Shown in pieces: positions 17,619-27,445 of a stretch of 54,329 nt of DNA (positions are counted from its first letter, which is position 1; every line of letters begins with the position of its first letter). Under the pieces are notes generated by a model. That model saw nothing but the letters and a program-made list of their open reading frames with translations, searched no databases and had not been told where the DNA came from. The stretch is from positions 1 through 54,329 of the forward strand of contig CAMYKZ010000029.1 in assembly GCA_947259045.1 (NCBI GenBank), given 5' to 3'. The translations under genes and the position numbers were made by a program. The DNA comes from an uncultured Afifella sp. (GTDB taxonomy: Bacteria > Pseudomonadota > Alphaproteobacteria > Rhizobiales > Afifellaceae).

Positions 17619-18734
17619 TTACGAAATCGGTAAACTTGTACGGCCACCCGGTAACGGTGATCTGACGCCGGTTGTATCCGGATACGTCAATGGCAGGTTA
17701 TTCAGCGTCCGCACTGCGAGAAATCCGAACGCCTGGGCTTCCACAGCGTCGCCATCGAAGCCGTAATCCTCTGCCGAAACCAGAGTTCCTTCCAGCCCGC
17801 TGCCGATCATCTGCATCATAAAACTGTTGCGCCGGCCGCCGCCGGTTGCAACCCAGACTTCGGGCGCAGCCGGCAGACAAAACGTTGAGCGGATGATCGA
17901 TGCCGCAGAAAAGCGGGTGAGCAGACGTGCGCCATCGGCGAGTGAGCATTGTTCCAGTCCCGGGACAGAAAAATGATCCCGGTCGAGCGATTTTGGCGGC
18001 GGGATCTGGAAATAGGCATCGCTCAGCAATCCATCGATCACCTGCGGATCCGGTTCTGAACCGGTTCTGGCGACAGCGCCGTCACGGTCAAACCTTTCGC
18101 CCGTCTTGAGCCTGATCCAGTCATCAAGCAAGGCGTTGCCTGGACCGCAATCGAAAGCGACAAGCGCACCGTCCTGGCCAATCCAGGTCAGGTTTGCGAC
18201 GCCGCCGATATTGAGAATGACGGCTGGCAACCGGATTTTTGCATATTCCGCCATTGCCCGGTGGAAAACCGGGGCCAGCGGTGCGCCCTGCCCGCCGGCA
18301 GCCATATCGGCAGCACGCATGTCCCAGACTGTCGGGATGCCCAAAGCGTTTGCAAGCGCCTGGCCGTCGCCGATCTGAACGGTCAAAGCCCGGGCCGGAT
18401 CATGAAAAACGGTCTGGCCGTGAAATCCGACGGCGTCTAAACCCGCACGGTCAATGGAAAAATCGGCGATAAACTGGTCGACGGCTGAAATATGGCGGCT
18501 CGTGATCAGCTCTTCAGCAACGGCCAGAGGCGGCGGGCGCTCGTCGCGCTCGCCGATCGCTCGCGCCGCCTGCAGCGCCGTTTCCACTATTGCCCGGTCC
18601 GCTGCAGAAAACGGATAAGTCCTGAAGGCGCCAAACTCGGTGATTGTGTGCCCATCCGTTCTGAGCAGGGCGACATCGATCCCGTCCATGGACGTGCCGC
18701 TCATGAGCCCGATGACTGTGCGAATGTTTGCCAC
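17619..18734 (-). CDS. anmK: Anhydro-N-acetylmuramic acid kinase (AnmK)
   Basis: AnmK converts 1,6-anhydro-MurNAc from murein turnover to MurNAc-6-phosphate in the recycling pathway. The N-terminal IGLMSGTSMDGIDVALL, GFHGQTVFHDP, LNIGGVANLT, FDCGPGNALLDDWI and VATGGGRRNSFMM are the family blocks of this sugar-kinase fold. The usual family start is just before IGLMSGTS, so I prefer the GTG at 18734 (VANIRTVIGLMSG, 371 residues); a TTG at 18794 would extend it by 20 codons. It diverges from tyrS. A GTTTAC/GTAAAC inverted repeat spans its stop codon (17617-17635) and may help end transcription. Confidence 0.92.
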   Translation of the reverse strand: MANIRTVIGLMSGTSMDGIDVALLRTDGHTITEFGAFRTYPFSAADRAIVETALQAARAIGERDERPPPLAVAEELITSRHISAVDQFIADFSIDRAGLDAVGFHGQTVFHDPARALTVQIGDGQALANALGIPTVWDMRAADMAAGGQGAPLAPVFHRAMAEYAKIRLPAVILNIGGVANLTWIGQDGALVAFDCGPGNALLDDWIRLKTGERFDRDGAVARTGSEPDPQVIDGLLSDAYFQIPPPKSLDRDHFSVPGLEQCSLADGARLLTRFSAASIIRSTFCLPAAPEVWVATGGGRRNSFMMQMIGSGLEGTLVSAEDYGFDGDAVEAQAFGFLAVRTLNNLPLTYPDTTGVRSPLPGGRTSLPIS

Positions 18735-18815
18735 CTTATTTTTCGTGCCCTTGTCGTTTGCCCATGTTATGAGCCGCGCCACGGAAACTGACAATACAAG
18801 ACTGCAAGCAGAATC

Positions 18816-20075
18816 ATGAGCCAGCTGAAATCAGATTTTCTTCGCGTTCTGACGGAACGTGGATTCATACACCAATTGTCCGATTCAGAAGGGCTGGACG
18901 CTTTATGCGCATCGTCGGTCTGTCCGGCCTATATCGGTTTTGACTGCACGGCGCCAAGCCTTCATGCCGGCAGCCTGGTTCAGATCATGCTGCTCTACTG
19001 GCTGCAGCAGACCGGTCACAAGCCGATCGCACTGATGGGAGGCGGCACGACGCGGGTGGGCGACCCGACCGGCAAGGACGACAGCCGCAAAATGCTGTCG
19101 GCGGATGAGATCGAAAGCAACAAGGCCGGCATCCGTACCGTGTTCGAGCGGTTTCTGACGTTCGGCGAGGGACCCACCGACGCGATCATGATCGATAATG
19201 CGGACTGGCTGCTGAAACTCAATTATGTCGACTTTCTGCGCGATGTTGGACGGCATATTTCGGTCAACCAGATGATCCAGCGCGACGCCGTCAAACTGCG
19301 CCTGGAGCGCGAACAGCACCTGTCATTCCTGGAATTCAACTACATGGTTCTCCAGGCCTATGATTTTGTCGAGCTGCACCGCAGGTTCGGATGCCGCCTG
19401 CAATTGGGAGGTTCCGACCAATGGGGCAATATCGTATCGGGGATCGATCTCGGCCGCCGGATGGACCAGGCGGAGCTGTTTGCCGTCACGACACCGTTGC
19501 TGGCCACATCGTCCGGCGCAAAGATGGGCAAGACTGCCGACGGTGCTGTCTGGCTGAATGCCGATATGCTTTCGCCGTACCAGTACTGGCAATATTGGCG
19601 CAACTGCGAAGATGCCGATATCGTCCGCTTTCTGAAGCTGTTCACTGTTATGCCGCTGGATGAAATTTCACGTCTGGAGGGCCTTCAGGGCGCTGACATC
19701 AATGATGCCAAAAAGCTGCTGGCAACCGAGGCGACAGCCATGCTTCATGGCCGCTCAGCGGCAGATGAAGCGGCGGAAACCGCACGCAAAACGTTTGAAC
19801 AGGGTGAAAGTGGCGATGCGTTGCCGAGTTTTGACATATCGAAGGCTGAAATTGAAAATGGCATCGGCCTCCTCACCGCTTTTGTGCGGGCCGAACTTGC
19901 TGCATCGAATGGTGATGTCAGGCGGCAGGTCCGCGGCGGAGCCGTTCGCGTAAACGATCAGATCATCAGTGACGAAACAATCGTGCTGACGGCCGATCAT
20001 TTGAACGATAGTGGATTTATCAAGCTTTCGGTCGGAAAGAAACGGCACGCACTATTGCGAATTCAATCGCATTGA
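18816..20075 (+). CDS. tyrS: Tyrosyl-tRNA synthetase
   Basis: A class I aminoacyl-tRNA synthetase charging tRNA-Tyr, of the bacterial TyrRS type with 419 residues. The HIGH-equivalent is HAGS (50-53), the KMSKS-equivalent is KMGKT (236-240), and tyrosine-site motifs [10 protein letters not shown] and [11 protein letters not shown] are present. The C-terminus (about 350-417) is an S4 RNA-binding domain ending GSGAVRVN-like ([10 protein letters not shown]). The ATG is placed 81 bases from the anmK start on the other strand. Its 3' end faces the first DUF3971 gene with a 17-base gap. Confidence 0.97.
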   Translation: MSQLKSDFLRVLTERGFIHQLSDSEGLDALCASSVCPAYIGFDCTAPSLHAGSLVQIMLLYWLQQTGHKPIALMGGGTTRVGDPTGKDDSRKMLSADEIESNKAGIRTVFERFLTFGEGPTDAIMIDNADWLLKLNYVDFLRDVGRHISVNQMIQRDAVKLRLEREQHLSFLEFNYMVLQAYDFVELHRRFGCRLQLGGSDQWGNIVSGIDLGRRMDQAELFAVTTPLLATSSGAKMGKTADGAVWLNADMLSPYQYWQYWRNCEDADIVRFLKLFTVMPLDEISRLEGLQGADINDAKKLLATEATAMLHGRSAADEAAETARKTFEQGESGDALPSFDISKAEIENGIGLLTAFVRAELAASNGDVRRQVRGGAVRVNDQIISDETIVLTADHLNDSGFIKLSVGKKRHALLRIQSH

Positions 20076-20092
20076 GCAGACCGTTCGCCGGA

Positions 20093-23000
20093 TTATTTCT
20101 TCTTGAACAGCCGGCGGACGATGCCGGGTGTCACTGCGGAAGCGACGTTGAGTTTCAGCGCCGGCGCGCTAAGCGGCCCGGAAAGCGTGAAGGCAACGCC
20201 GATCAACCCCTTCCGCTTTCTGGCGCCAAGCAGATCGCCAAGGATCGGAACCGATGCCGGCAGACGATTCAGGCCGGTTGTCGGCACGATCGTTCCGCGG
20301 ATCGACATGTAACGCGATTCCAGATTGATCGATCCCCGTGCCGTGGCGTCGAGGCTATCGGCAGTCATTGTCGATTTGAAGATACTGATTCTGTTGTTCC
20401 TGCTGGCAAACGGGATGCTCAGCCGTGAAACGCTGATATTGCGATTGCCTTCCAGGACCCGGAATCCCCACATGGACAATTGACCCCGGCCAGCGCCGTC
20501 CACAGCCGATCCCTCGTAATTCAATGCCAAACTTCCGCCGTAGGACGTACGGTAAACATTGAGAAAGCGGAGCAGATTGCCGGCATTCGGGTAGCGGACG
20601 GTGACTTTACGCTTGCCCTCATCCGCATCGGTTGTCACCGAAACAAACGGATCCTGTGTCTTGCCGCTGGTAATGGAAAGCCTTTCCACCTGGCCGCCAC
20701 CGAATTGAGCCGTTCCCGTCACATCATCCAGAATGACACCATTGTGCCCCAGCACCTGGTCAACCCTGACGTCCAGGTCGATTGTTTTCCCCGACGAGGT
20801 ACCGGTTGACGAAGATTGCTGCAATGCGGAAATCATGCCGCGAACGTCGATTGTCTTTCCCCTGACAACGACTTTCCATCCCTCGCCGACAGCCTTGAGG
20901 GAGAGGGAATAGCGATCGTCATCGCGCAGTCGAATGTGCCGCGCGTCGAGGCTGATCAGGTTACCCTCAACGCCGATCGCCAGCTCGCCTGCTATATCAA
21001 AACCTTCGCCGAAAAACGCAATCCCGGTTAGTTCAGATCCGTTTTCGGACTTTACAATATTGGCCTGAAAGGTGGCCGGCGTCCCAGGTATTTTGTGCCA
21101 CCCAAGAAACGGAAGGTTGATATCAGCCGGTGTGAGATCAAGCGTAATCTCTTTCAGATCCTGAACATCCGGGCTGACCAGCGCCACAATCGGCCCGGTG
21201 AGAAATGGCGCCAGATCGATACCAAGTTGACGCTGGGCGACCTCATCAAGCGTCAAACGGACCAGTGAAGAATTGGCACCGGTTCCAGATTGGATATCAA
21301 TTCGCGCTGGAACACCGTCAATAACCGCATCGCCGGAAATCAAATGGCTTTCCATTGATCCTGCGATGTTCAGATTGCCGCCAGATACCATCCGGCCGCC
21401 GCCTAACGGGCTAATGCTGGCGAATTCGGTAAGCTGGAGATCAAACTCGGCAAGGATTTCGGCGGGATCAATCTGGTCGCGAAGCGGAAGTTCCAGGAAC
21501 AGCTCCAGCCGGGCTGCGCCTGACAGGCTTTCAGGCTTGAGGCCCCGATTTTCGGCGATGCTGAGCCGACCGGAATTTGATAATCGCGCCATCACCGCTG
21601 CCGGCCCGGACATACTGAGATCAAGCAGCCCGACGGCGCCTGGCCGGCCGAGTTTGGGAATTTTGAAAATCGTCGGGTTGACGTCAGCTTTCCCCAATCC
21701 GGCAACAGGCACATCCGCCCGCAGCAAATTGACGGTCAGTGCAGCTTCACCAAATCGGACGATGCCGGAACTGCGCTGAACCATCGGCAATTCGGGTGTT
21801 GGCCGGAATATGCCAAACCGAAACGGTATTTCGCCGACCAGCCCGTCTGGCGGCAAGACCCGGTCCTTGACGCCCGCGCCGAGATTTTCCATCGGCAGTG
21901 CGATCTTGACGACACCTGGACCGGCGAGACCGGAGATGACGTTTTCACCAAACCAGTTGCGGGCCTGGTGGGCTACGACCGGCGGCCACAAGGCATGGAT
22001 CATCCGGGCTGTGATTTCGCCGGCTTCAACTGTGCCCGTCAGACCTGCATGATCGCCGGACCTGGCAAATGCGCCGCTGAGGCTGACGCTCCCCTCAGGC
22101 CCGGATACAAAAGCGTTGTCCAGTGAAATCCGGCCGCCGCCAATGTCAATTGAACCTCGGGCACGGCCAGCCGCCAGTTCGACCGGCTCGTCATTGGCCA
22201 GGCCGGACAGCCGGCTTTTTTCCAGCTTGATATCGAACGATATCGGCGAACCGAACTCGCCAAGGTCGATTCCTGCCGCGAAAGCCACCCGGCTCTTGCC
22301 CGATCGAATTTCACTTCGCAATATCTGGATATTGTCGCCTGACCGATCCAGCGTAACAGCCATGTCGACCCGGTCGATCGGCGTCCGGTCGCTGCGCATG
22401 ATCGAAAGATGTCCGCGATTGAAGGTCAGTCGAAAATGCGCCGTATTGAACTTGCCGGCTGAGGTAAGTTCAATACGGCCCTGAACGTCAGCAACGGCGT
22501 CGTAATTCGGGCGTTTTGAGGGTTCGGCGAGGCGGCTATAAATGAATGACGGAGGAAAGCCGCTTATCCTGACGGATACAGCGTCTGCTCCGCCGGATCC
22601 GTTGCCGGTTTCTGCACCGGCATCAAGTTCAACTGTCCACGGCCCCTGATCGCTCTCGATCTCCGCTCGGAAACGGCCATGTTCGCCATCATCTGCCCAG
22701 GACAAACCGGACATCCGGATTGGCAGATTCAGTTCCGGGGCGCTGTTTGTGAGCATGGCTCCCGCCAGCTGGATATTGGTCACGGAAATGCGTTTCAGGC
22801 CCCGGCCGCGCAATTTCAAGTTGGCAGTCGTCACCGCCTTGCTGACCGTCGTGGCTAAGACCCGGATGGCATCCGCCCGGTTGCCTGACCGGATTTCCGG
22901 CCTGGCCTTGCCGTCAGCGGCCAGCAAATGTTCGCCCAGATCGATGGATAGTCCGTCGATCACAACCTCGACCGGCTGAATGTCGCCGCGCAAAAGAGGC

Positions 23001-23302
23001 CCCAGCCCGAGATACGTCTTCATGCTTGCCGCTGTAATGCCGGCTTGACCCGTCCGATCCAGTTTCATGCCGCGCAAATCGATGATGGCCGTACCCACTC
23101 CAAGGGAAAGCCTCAAATCTGCGACAGTAAATCGTGTATCAGCAGGCAATCTTGCCTTGATTGCAGGCAGAATCTGGTCACTTAGCGATTGAATGCTGAC
23201 GGATCCGGTAAAGAGCGCCACGATCACAATCGCGATGATCGCGGCGAAAATGCCTGCAGTACGGCGGCCAAAGCGCTTTATCATGTCCAGACGCGGGTTC
23301 AT
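20093..23302 (-). CDS. AsmA-like/DUF3971 family giant inner-membrane-anchored protein (copy 1)
   Basis: A 1069-residue protein with an N-terminal membrane anchor (about residues 16-34) and a very long beta-rich remainder, matching the YhdP/AsmA-like (DUF3971 plus AsmA-like C-terminal) families. Such proteins form periplasm-spanning bridges that move phospholipid to the outer membrane in other bacteria. The C-terminus contains LPASVPILGDLLGARKRKG and ends in a basic tail (RRLFKKK). It is a paralogue of the next gene upstream: both share the anchor, the block LWPPVVAHQARNWFGENVISG-like region, and the terminal LSAPALKLNVASAVTPGI motif. The ATG at 23302 starts 67 bases after the paralogue's stop. 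Confidence 0.85.
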   Translation of the reverse strand: MNPRLDMIKRFGRRTAGIFAAIIAIVIVALFTGSVSIQSLSDQILPAIKARLPADTRFTVADLRLSLGVGTAIIDLRGMKLDRTGQAGITAASMKTYLGLGPLLRGDIQPVEVVIDGLSIDLGEHLLAADGKARPEIRSGNRADAIRVLATTVSKAVTTANLKLRGRGLKRISVTNIQLAGAMLTNSAPELNLPIRMSGLSWADDGEHGRFRAEIESDQGPWTVELDAGAETGNGSGGADAVSVRISGFPPSFIYSRLAEPSKRPNYDAVADVQGRIELTSAGKFNTAHFRLTFNRGHLSIMRSDRTPIDRVDMAVTLDRSGDNIQILRSEIRSGKSRVAFAAGIDLGEFGSPISFDIKLEKSRLSGLANDEPVELAAGRARGSIDIGGGRISLDNAFVSGPEGSVSLSGAFARSGDHAGLTGTVEAGEITARMIHALWPPVVAHQARNWFGENVISGLAGPGVVKIALPMENLGAGVKDRVLPPDGLVGEIPFRFGIFRPTPELPMVQRSSGIVRFGEAALTVNLLRADVPVAGLGKADVNPTIFKIPKLGRPGAVGLLDLSMSGPAAVMARLSNSGRLSIAENRGLKPESLSGAARLELFLELPLRDQIDPAEILAEFDLQLTEFASISPLGGGRMVSGGNLNIAGSMESHLISGDAVIDGVPARIDIQSGTGANSSLVRLTLDEVAQRQLGIDLAPFLTGPIVALVSPDVQDLKEITLDLTPADINLPFLGWHKIPGTPATFQANIVKSENGSELTGIAFFGEGFDIAGELAIGVEGNLISLDARHIRLRDDDRYSLSLKAVGEGWKVVVRGKTIDVRGMISALQQSSSTGTSSGKTIDLDVRVDQVLGHNGVILDDVTGTAQFGGGQVERLSITSGKTQDPFVSVTTDADEGKRKVTVRYPNAGNLLRFLNVYRTSYGGSLALNYEGSAVDGAGRGQLSMWGFRVLEGNRNISVSRLSIPFASRNNRISIFKSTMTADSLDATARGSINLESRYMSIRGTIVPTTGLNRLPASVPILGDLLGARKRKGLIGVAFTLSGPLSAPALKLNVASAVTPGIVRRLFKKK

Positions 23303-23369
23303 CTGGATGAAATATCAAAAAATGCTGAACCACTCGTTGACCGGATTGATCAATATGTATCGGCAATGG

Positions 23370-26300
23370 TTATCTGAACTCGAAAATCCGCCGAAAAATG
23401 CCGGGGGCAATTGCCGATGCAGGATTCATTTTCAGGGTCGGAGCGCTGATCGGACCGAAGAGTTGATAGGTAATTCCGATAAGGCCCTCGCGTTTTCGCC
23501 CACCCAGCAACTGGCCAAGAATCGGAATTGCCCCAGGTAGATTATTGATTCCATAGGCCGGGACAATCGTTCCCGATAATGACAGGTTTTCAGCCGAAAG
23601 ATCGATGGTGCCCTTTCCCGACGCTCCGACCACCGGGCCATGCAAGGATCCATCTGAAATGACGATAACACTGCCATGCTTGCTGAACGGCACCTTCAGC
23701 TTGGCAAAACTGATATTGGTCGTATCGATATTGACGTCCGTCGACCGGATCTCGCGATCCGGATTGCTTTTGCGTTCCCGTTCGGCTGCAGCTGCATCGA
23801 AGATCTGTTCGTTCTGGACCCGAAAGTTCGCTATCGTCAGAAGACCTGTGCCATCACTTCTACCCTTTTGGCCGCTGAATTTCAGCAGCAGGTCGCCGCC
23901 GAAAGCCTTGTCATACAAATTGAGAAACCTCAGCAGTGCACCGCCATTGGCCGACCGGAGTTCCAACGAACGCACATTTCCGTCTTCGCTGACCATAAAC
24001 TCGATGGGCTGAGCGGATCCTGACCCGGCCTGCAGAGACATATTCCGGACCTGTCCGGCCGAAGCGAGGGCAGATCCGGTCAAACCGGAGAGAACAATGC
24101 CGTTATAACCGCGCACCTGGCCGAGATTGAATGAAACGGAATATTTCTGGTCCGGCGCCTCGCCAGGCGAACCCGGTTGCAATTGACCGATCAGACCGCG
24201 GGCGTCGAACGAAGAACCCGACATTGAAATCTTGTAACCGCTGCCGGTTTTGTCAGCTGTAATTGAGAAATCGTCACCCGGCTTCAGGCTGATATTGTTC
24301 ATCTTCAGGCTGGTCAATTTGCCGTCTGCATCAATTTCCACTTCGCCGTCTGCGCGAAAACCGTTACCTGTCATAAGAATGTTTCGAAACTCCGTTCCGA
24401 TTGCCGTGCGCTCGACCTGCGCTTCAATGGTGGCCGGAACGCCACTGCCCTTCTGCCAACCCAGAAATGGCATATTAATGCGGGCAGCCTCCAGATCGAC
24501 GGATATTTGCTGCACCTTGCCGCCCGCCTGCGGTGTAATGGACGTAATAATGTTTCCTGTCAGATAGGCCCCCAGGTCGATCCCAAGCGTCTTGCGCGCC
24601 TTCTCGTCCATCTCCAACCTGACTGTCGACTGGTTGGCGCCGCCTCCTGAAACGACATCGATCTTGGCCGGGATGCCATCGATATGGGCGTTTCCGGAAA
24701 TCTTGAACGAATCGATATTTCCGCTCACTGCAAGGTCGCCTTTGGATATTTTCTGGCCGGCAATTGCCGCCTTGCTGGCAAAATCCGACAGCACCAGTTT
24801 GAATTCCGCGGCAAAATCGTCCGGATTTGCCCTCGCTTTCAGCGACATGCCTGCCTTCAGATCAAGAACTGCGTCGCCTGTAAGGTCCTCAGGCGACAGA
24901 CCGCGTTCCTCGGCAATGTTCAACCGGCCCATATTCGACAGTCCAGCCAGTGCGGCAGCCGGCCCACTCACGTTCAGGTCCAGCAATCCGATCGGATCAG
25001 GTTTTCCGAGATTCGGAATACTGAAAACGGTGTCGCGGACATCGGCCACTCCGAGCCCGGCAGCCGTGACATCTGCCCGGGCTAATTTTACAATTGCAGT
25101 TGCGTCCCGAAACTCCAGGGACCCGAAAGCATTACGCACCAGCGGTAGATCCGGAAGTGGCGTAAACAGTCCGTAGCGGTACGGAATTTCACCGACGACA
25201 CCGTCCTCCGGCAACAGCCTGTCGCGACCGGCCCGGCCCAGATTTTCCAACGGCAGAGCGATCTGAACCGACCCAGGCCCCAGCAGCCCGGATTTGACGT
25301 TCTGATCGAACCAGGAGCGGGTCTTTCTGGCAATGATCGGAAGCCACAGGGCACGCAACATGCGGGCGGTCGTTTCCTCAATCGTCACAGCGCCGGAAAG
25401 ACCGGGCCCGAGGCCGCTGGCACGAAATGCACCAACCACCCTGGCTGCGCCTTCAGGACCGGAAATAAACGCGCTGTCCAGGCGGATGATCCCCTGAGAC
25501 ACATCAAATGACCCGGAAGCTGACCCGCTTTCCAGCAGCACCGGTTCAATCCGGTCACCCGAAGACTCAAGTCTTGTCTTGCCCAGTTCGGCGTCAAACC
25601 TCATCGGTTCGCCAAATGCGGCAAGATCGATCCCGCCCCGGAAGACCACATGGGAATCGCCGAAGCGCACATCGCTGCGGGCAATATCGACCCGATCGCC
25701 GTCGGCCGGAAGCTCGAGCGCAACATCGATCCGATCAATGATATTGGCGTCATGCTCAAGGATCGACAGATACCCTGACCCGAGCGCAAAATGGGTTCGC
25801 GCGGCGTTCAGCCGGCCCTCGGAGTCGACCAGAATCCGGCCTTCGATGTCCGCCTTTGCATCGAAATACGGGCGCCGCTGCGGATCGGCAATCCGCGGCA
25901 CCAAAAATGCCGGCGGGAAATCGGTGATTTTCAGATCAGCGAAGGTACCGCCCTCCGGATCGATACCGGACGAAATGGCGAGCCGCCATCTGCCGTGATC
26001 GGACAGGAACTCGGTATTGACTTCACCGCCATCGTCAGACGTTTTCCAGACGATTGTCGATATCTGAATTGGTTTTTCAGAGAATACAGACGCCTCAAAC
26101 GCGTCACCGGAAACCCGGACATCGACGAGGCGGATGCGGCGCAGTCCCAAATCGGTCAAACGCCGATCCGCACCTGCAACCGTCACGGCCAGCCGGGTCA
26201 GAAGGGACCGCACAATATCAGCCCGTTGGCCGCTCAGGTCCGCCGTTGGTTGCCGGTCCAGGTTCAGCGAAAGGCGATTGATATCGATTGAATGCGGAAC

Positions 26301-26624
26301 GAATGATCCCTTCAGAAGTGGCAGCGTTTCCAGCACCACCCGGATTTCGTCAGCATCCATATGCCCGCGATCCTTGATCGACACGGACGCCCCGCGGCTT
26401 TCAGCGATCAGGGACCAGTCAGGACCGAATGCCAACAGCAGATCGTCGATACTGAAATCGGAACCGGGCGGAAGACGGGGCTCGATTGCAGCGACGAATT
26501 GCTTTTTCAGGAATCCGACGCTGAGAGAGCCGTTCGACATCTGGAAAACGAGCAGGCCGCCGGCGATCGCCAACGCAATCGTCATGAACAGAATTCCGCG
26601 GAATACAAAGCGTAGAATTTTCAT
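23370..26624 (-). CDS. AsmA-like/DUF3971 family giant inner-membrane-anchored protein (copy 2)
   Basis: A 1084-residue paralogue of the downstream gene, with an N-terminal anchor (about residues 5-28), long beta-rich body and a C-terminus reading ISAPTLKMNPASAIAPGI. Shared landmarks with copy 1 include GVVGEIPYRYGLF versus GLVGEIPFRFGIF and LPGAIPILGQLLGGRKREG versus LPASVPILGDLLGARKRKG. By family it should act between inner and outer membrane, perhaps in lipid transport; direct evidence in this group is lacking. The overall identity looks modest, so the duplication is old and both copies appear intact. It diverges from bcp and is the first gene of a two-gene unit. Confidence 0.85.
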   Translation of the reverse strand: MKILRFVFRGILFMTIALAIAGGLLVFQMSNGSLSVGFLKKQFVAAIEPRLPPGSDFSIDDLLLAFGPDWSLIAESRGASVSIKDRGHMDADEIRVVLETLPLLKGSFVPHSIDINRLSLNLDRQPTADLSGQRADIVRSLLTRLAVTVAGADRRLTDLGLRRIRLVDVRVSGDAFEASVFSEKPIQISTIVWKTSDDGGEVNTEFLSDHGRWRLAISSGIDPEGGTFADLKITDFPPAFLVPRIADPQRRPYFDAKADIEGRILVDSEGRLNAARTHFALGSGYLSILEHDANIIDRIDVALELPADGDRVDIARSDVRFGDSHVVFRGGIDLAAFGEPMRFDAELGKTRLESSGDRIEPVLLESGSASGSFDVSQGIIRLDSAFISGPEGAARVVGAFRASGLGPGLSGAVTIEETTARMLRALWLPIIARKTRSWFDQNVKSGLLGPGSVQIALPLENLGRAGRDRLLPEDGVVGEIPYRYGLFTPLPDLPLVRNAFGSLEFRDATAIVKLARADVTAAGLGVADVRDTVFSIPNLGKPDPIGLLDLNVSGPAAALAGLSNMGRLNIAEERGLSPEDLTGDAVLDLKAGMSLKARANPDDFAAEFKLVLSDFASKAAIAGQKISKGDLAVSGNIDSFKISGNAHIDGIPAKIDVVSGGGANQSTVRLEMDEKARKTLGIDLGAYLTGNIITSITPQAGGKVQQISVDLEAARINMPFLGWQKGSGVPATIEAQVERTAIGTEFRNILMTGNGFRADGEVEIDADGKLTSLKMNNISLKPGDDFSITADKTGSGYKISMSGSSFDARGLIGQLQPGSPGEAPDQKYSVSFNLGQVRGYNGIVLSGLTGSALASAGQVRNMSLQAGSGSAQPIEFMVSEDGNVRSLELRSANGGALLRFLNLYDKAFGGDLLLKFSGQKGRSDGTGLLTIANFRVQNEQIFDAAAAERERKSNPDREIRSTDVNIDTTNISFAKLKVPFSKHGSVIVISDGSLHGPVVGASGKGTIDLSAENLSLSGTIVPAYGINNLPGAIPILGQLLGGRKREGLIGITYQLFGPISAPTLKMNPASAIAPGIFRRIFEFR

Positions 26625-26852
26625 GCCTGCTTGCCTTGCCGGGCTTTCGCCGCAAAAGACGAACTGCTTGATAACATTGAACTTGTCAGACCCAAGGCTT
26701 CAAAGGCGGCTGTCGCCGCAACACACTACAATAGTGGACACTACACGATTCAGACTGGACGCCTATAGATTCATCGATCATCTAACGAAAGAGTTCGACC
26801 CGGGCGTTTCCGATATATCTGGTCTGTTCCGGGGAATTTAAAGGTCGAAAGG

Positions 26853-27332
26853 ATGGCAAGAATGGGAACTGCAGTCGACAAGGGTCAAATTGCTCCAAAA
26901 ATTGATCTGCCCACAGACAATGGCGGGCAGTTCAGGCTTGCCGATCACAAAGGCAAACCGGTTGTCGTTTTCTTTTATCCGAAGGATGATACCAGCGGCT
27001 GTACCAAGGAGGCCATCGACTTTACCGGCCTCAAGACCGATCTCGAGGCGGCAGGCGCCGTGCTTGTCGGAATATCGCCCGATAGCGTGGCGAAACACGA
27101 CAAATTCAAGATCAAGCATGGGCTTGAAGTCACTCTCGCCTCCGATGAAGCAAAGACCGTGTTGCAGGCCTACGGCGTGTGGGTGGAGAAATCCATGTAC
27201 GGCCGAAAATACATGGGTGTCGAAAGATCAACGTTTCTGATCGGCAAAGACGGAAAGATTGCACAAATGTGGCGGAAAGTGAAAGTGCCAGGCCACGCCG
27301 AAGCCGTGCTCGCCGCTGTGAAATCGCTCTAA
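26853..27332 (+). CDS. bcp: Thioredoxin-dependent peroxiredoxin (Bcp/PrxQ)
   Basis: A PrxQ-type peroxidase that reduces H2O2 and organic peroxides in the cytoplasm. The peroxidatic Cys50 stands in DDTSGCTKEA and the active-site Arg in GVERSTFLIG. The protein has no other cysteine: the resolving Cys found five residues on in E. coli Bcp is absent, so it must work as a 1-Cys enzyme or pair with another thiol. Length (159) fits. Either ATG (26853 or 26862) is possible. It diverges from the DUF3971 pair and is followed by the M23 peptidase gene after about 110 bases. Confidence 0.93.
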   Translation: MARMGTAVDKGQIAPKIDLPTDNGGQFRLADHKGKPVVVFFYPKDDTSGCTKEAIDFTGLKTDLEAAGAVLVGISPDSVAKHDKFKIKHGLEVTLASDEAKTVLQAYGVWVEKSMYGRKYMGVERSTFLIGKDGKIAQMWRKVKVPGHAEAVLAAVKSL

Positions 27333-27445
27333 TTCCCTCTGAAGGCTACACATGTCCGATCGATACAATGGTTAAGGTCGCGCAAACTGCCCGTTAACCT
27401 TTTGTTGCCAGTATGGCGGAATTGGGGTTTGAACCGGGCAGCCAT

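Noticed and set aside
26790-26812. T-arm-like GTTCGACCCGGGC
   Set aside because: No matching tRNA arms, anticodon stem or CCA end around it.
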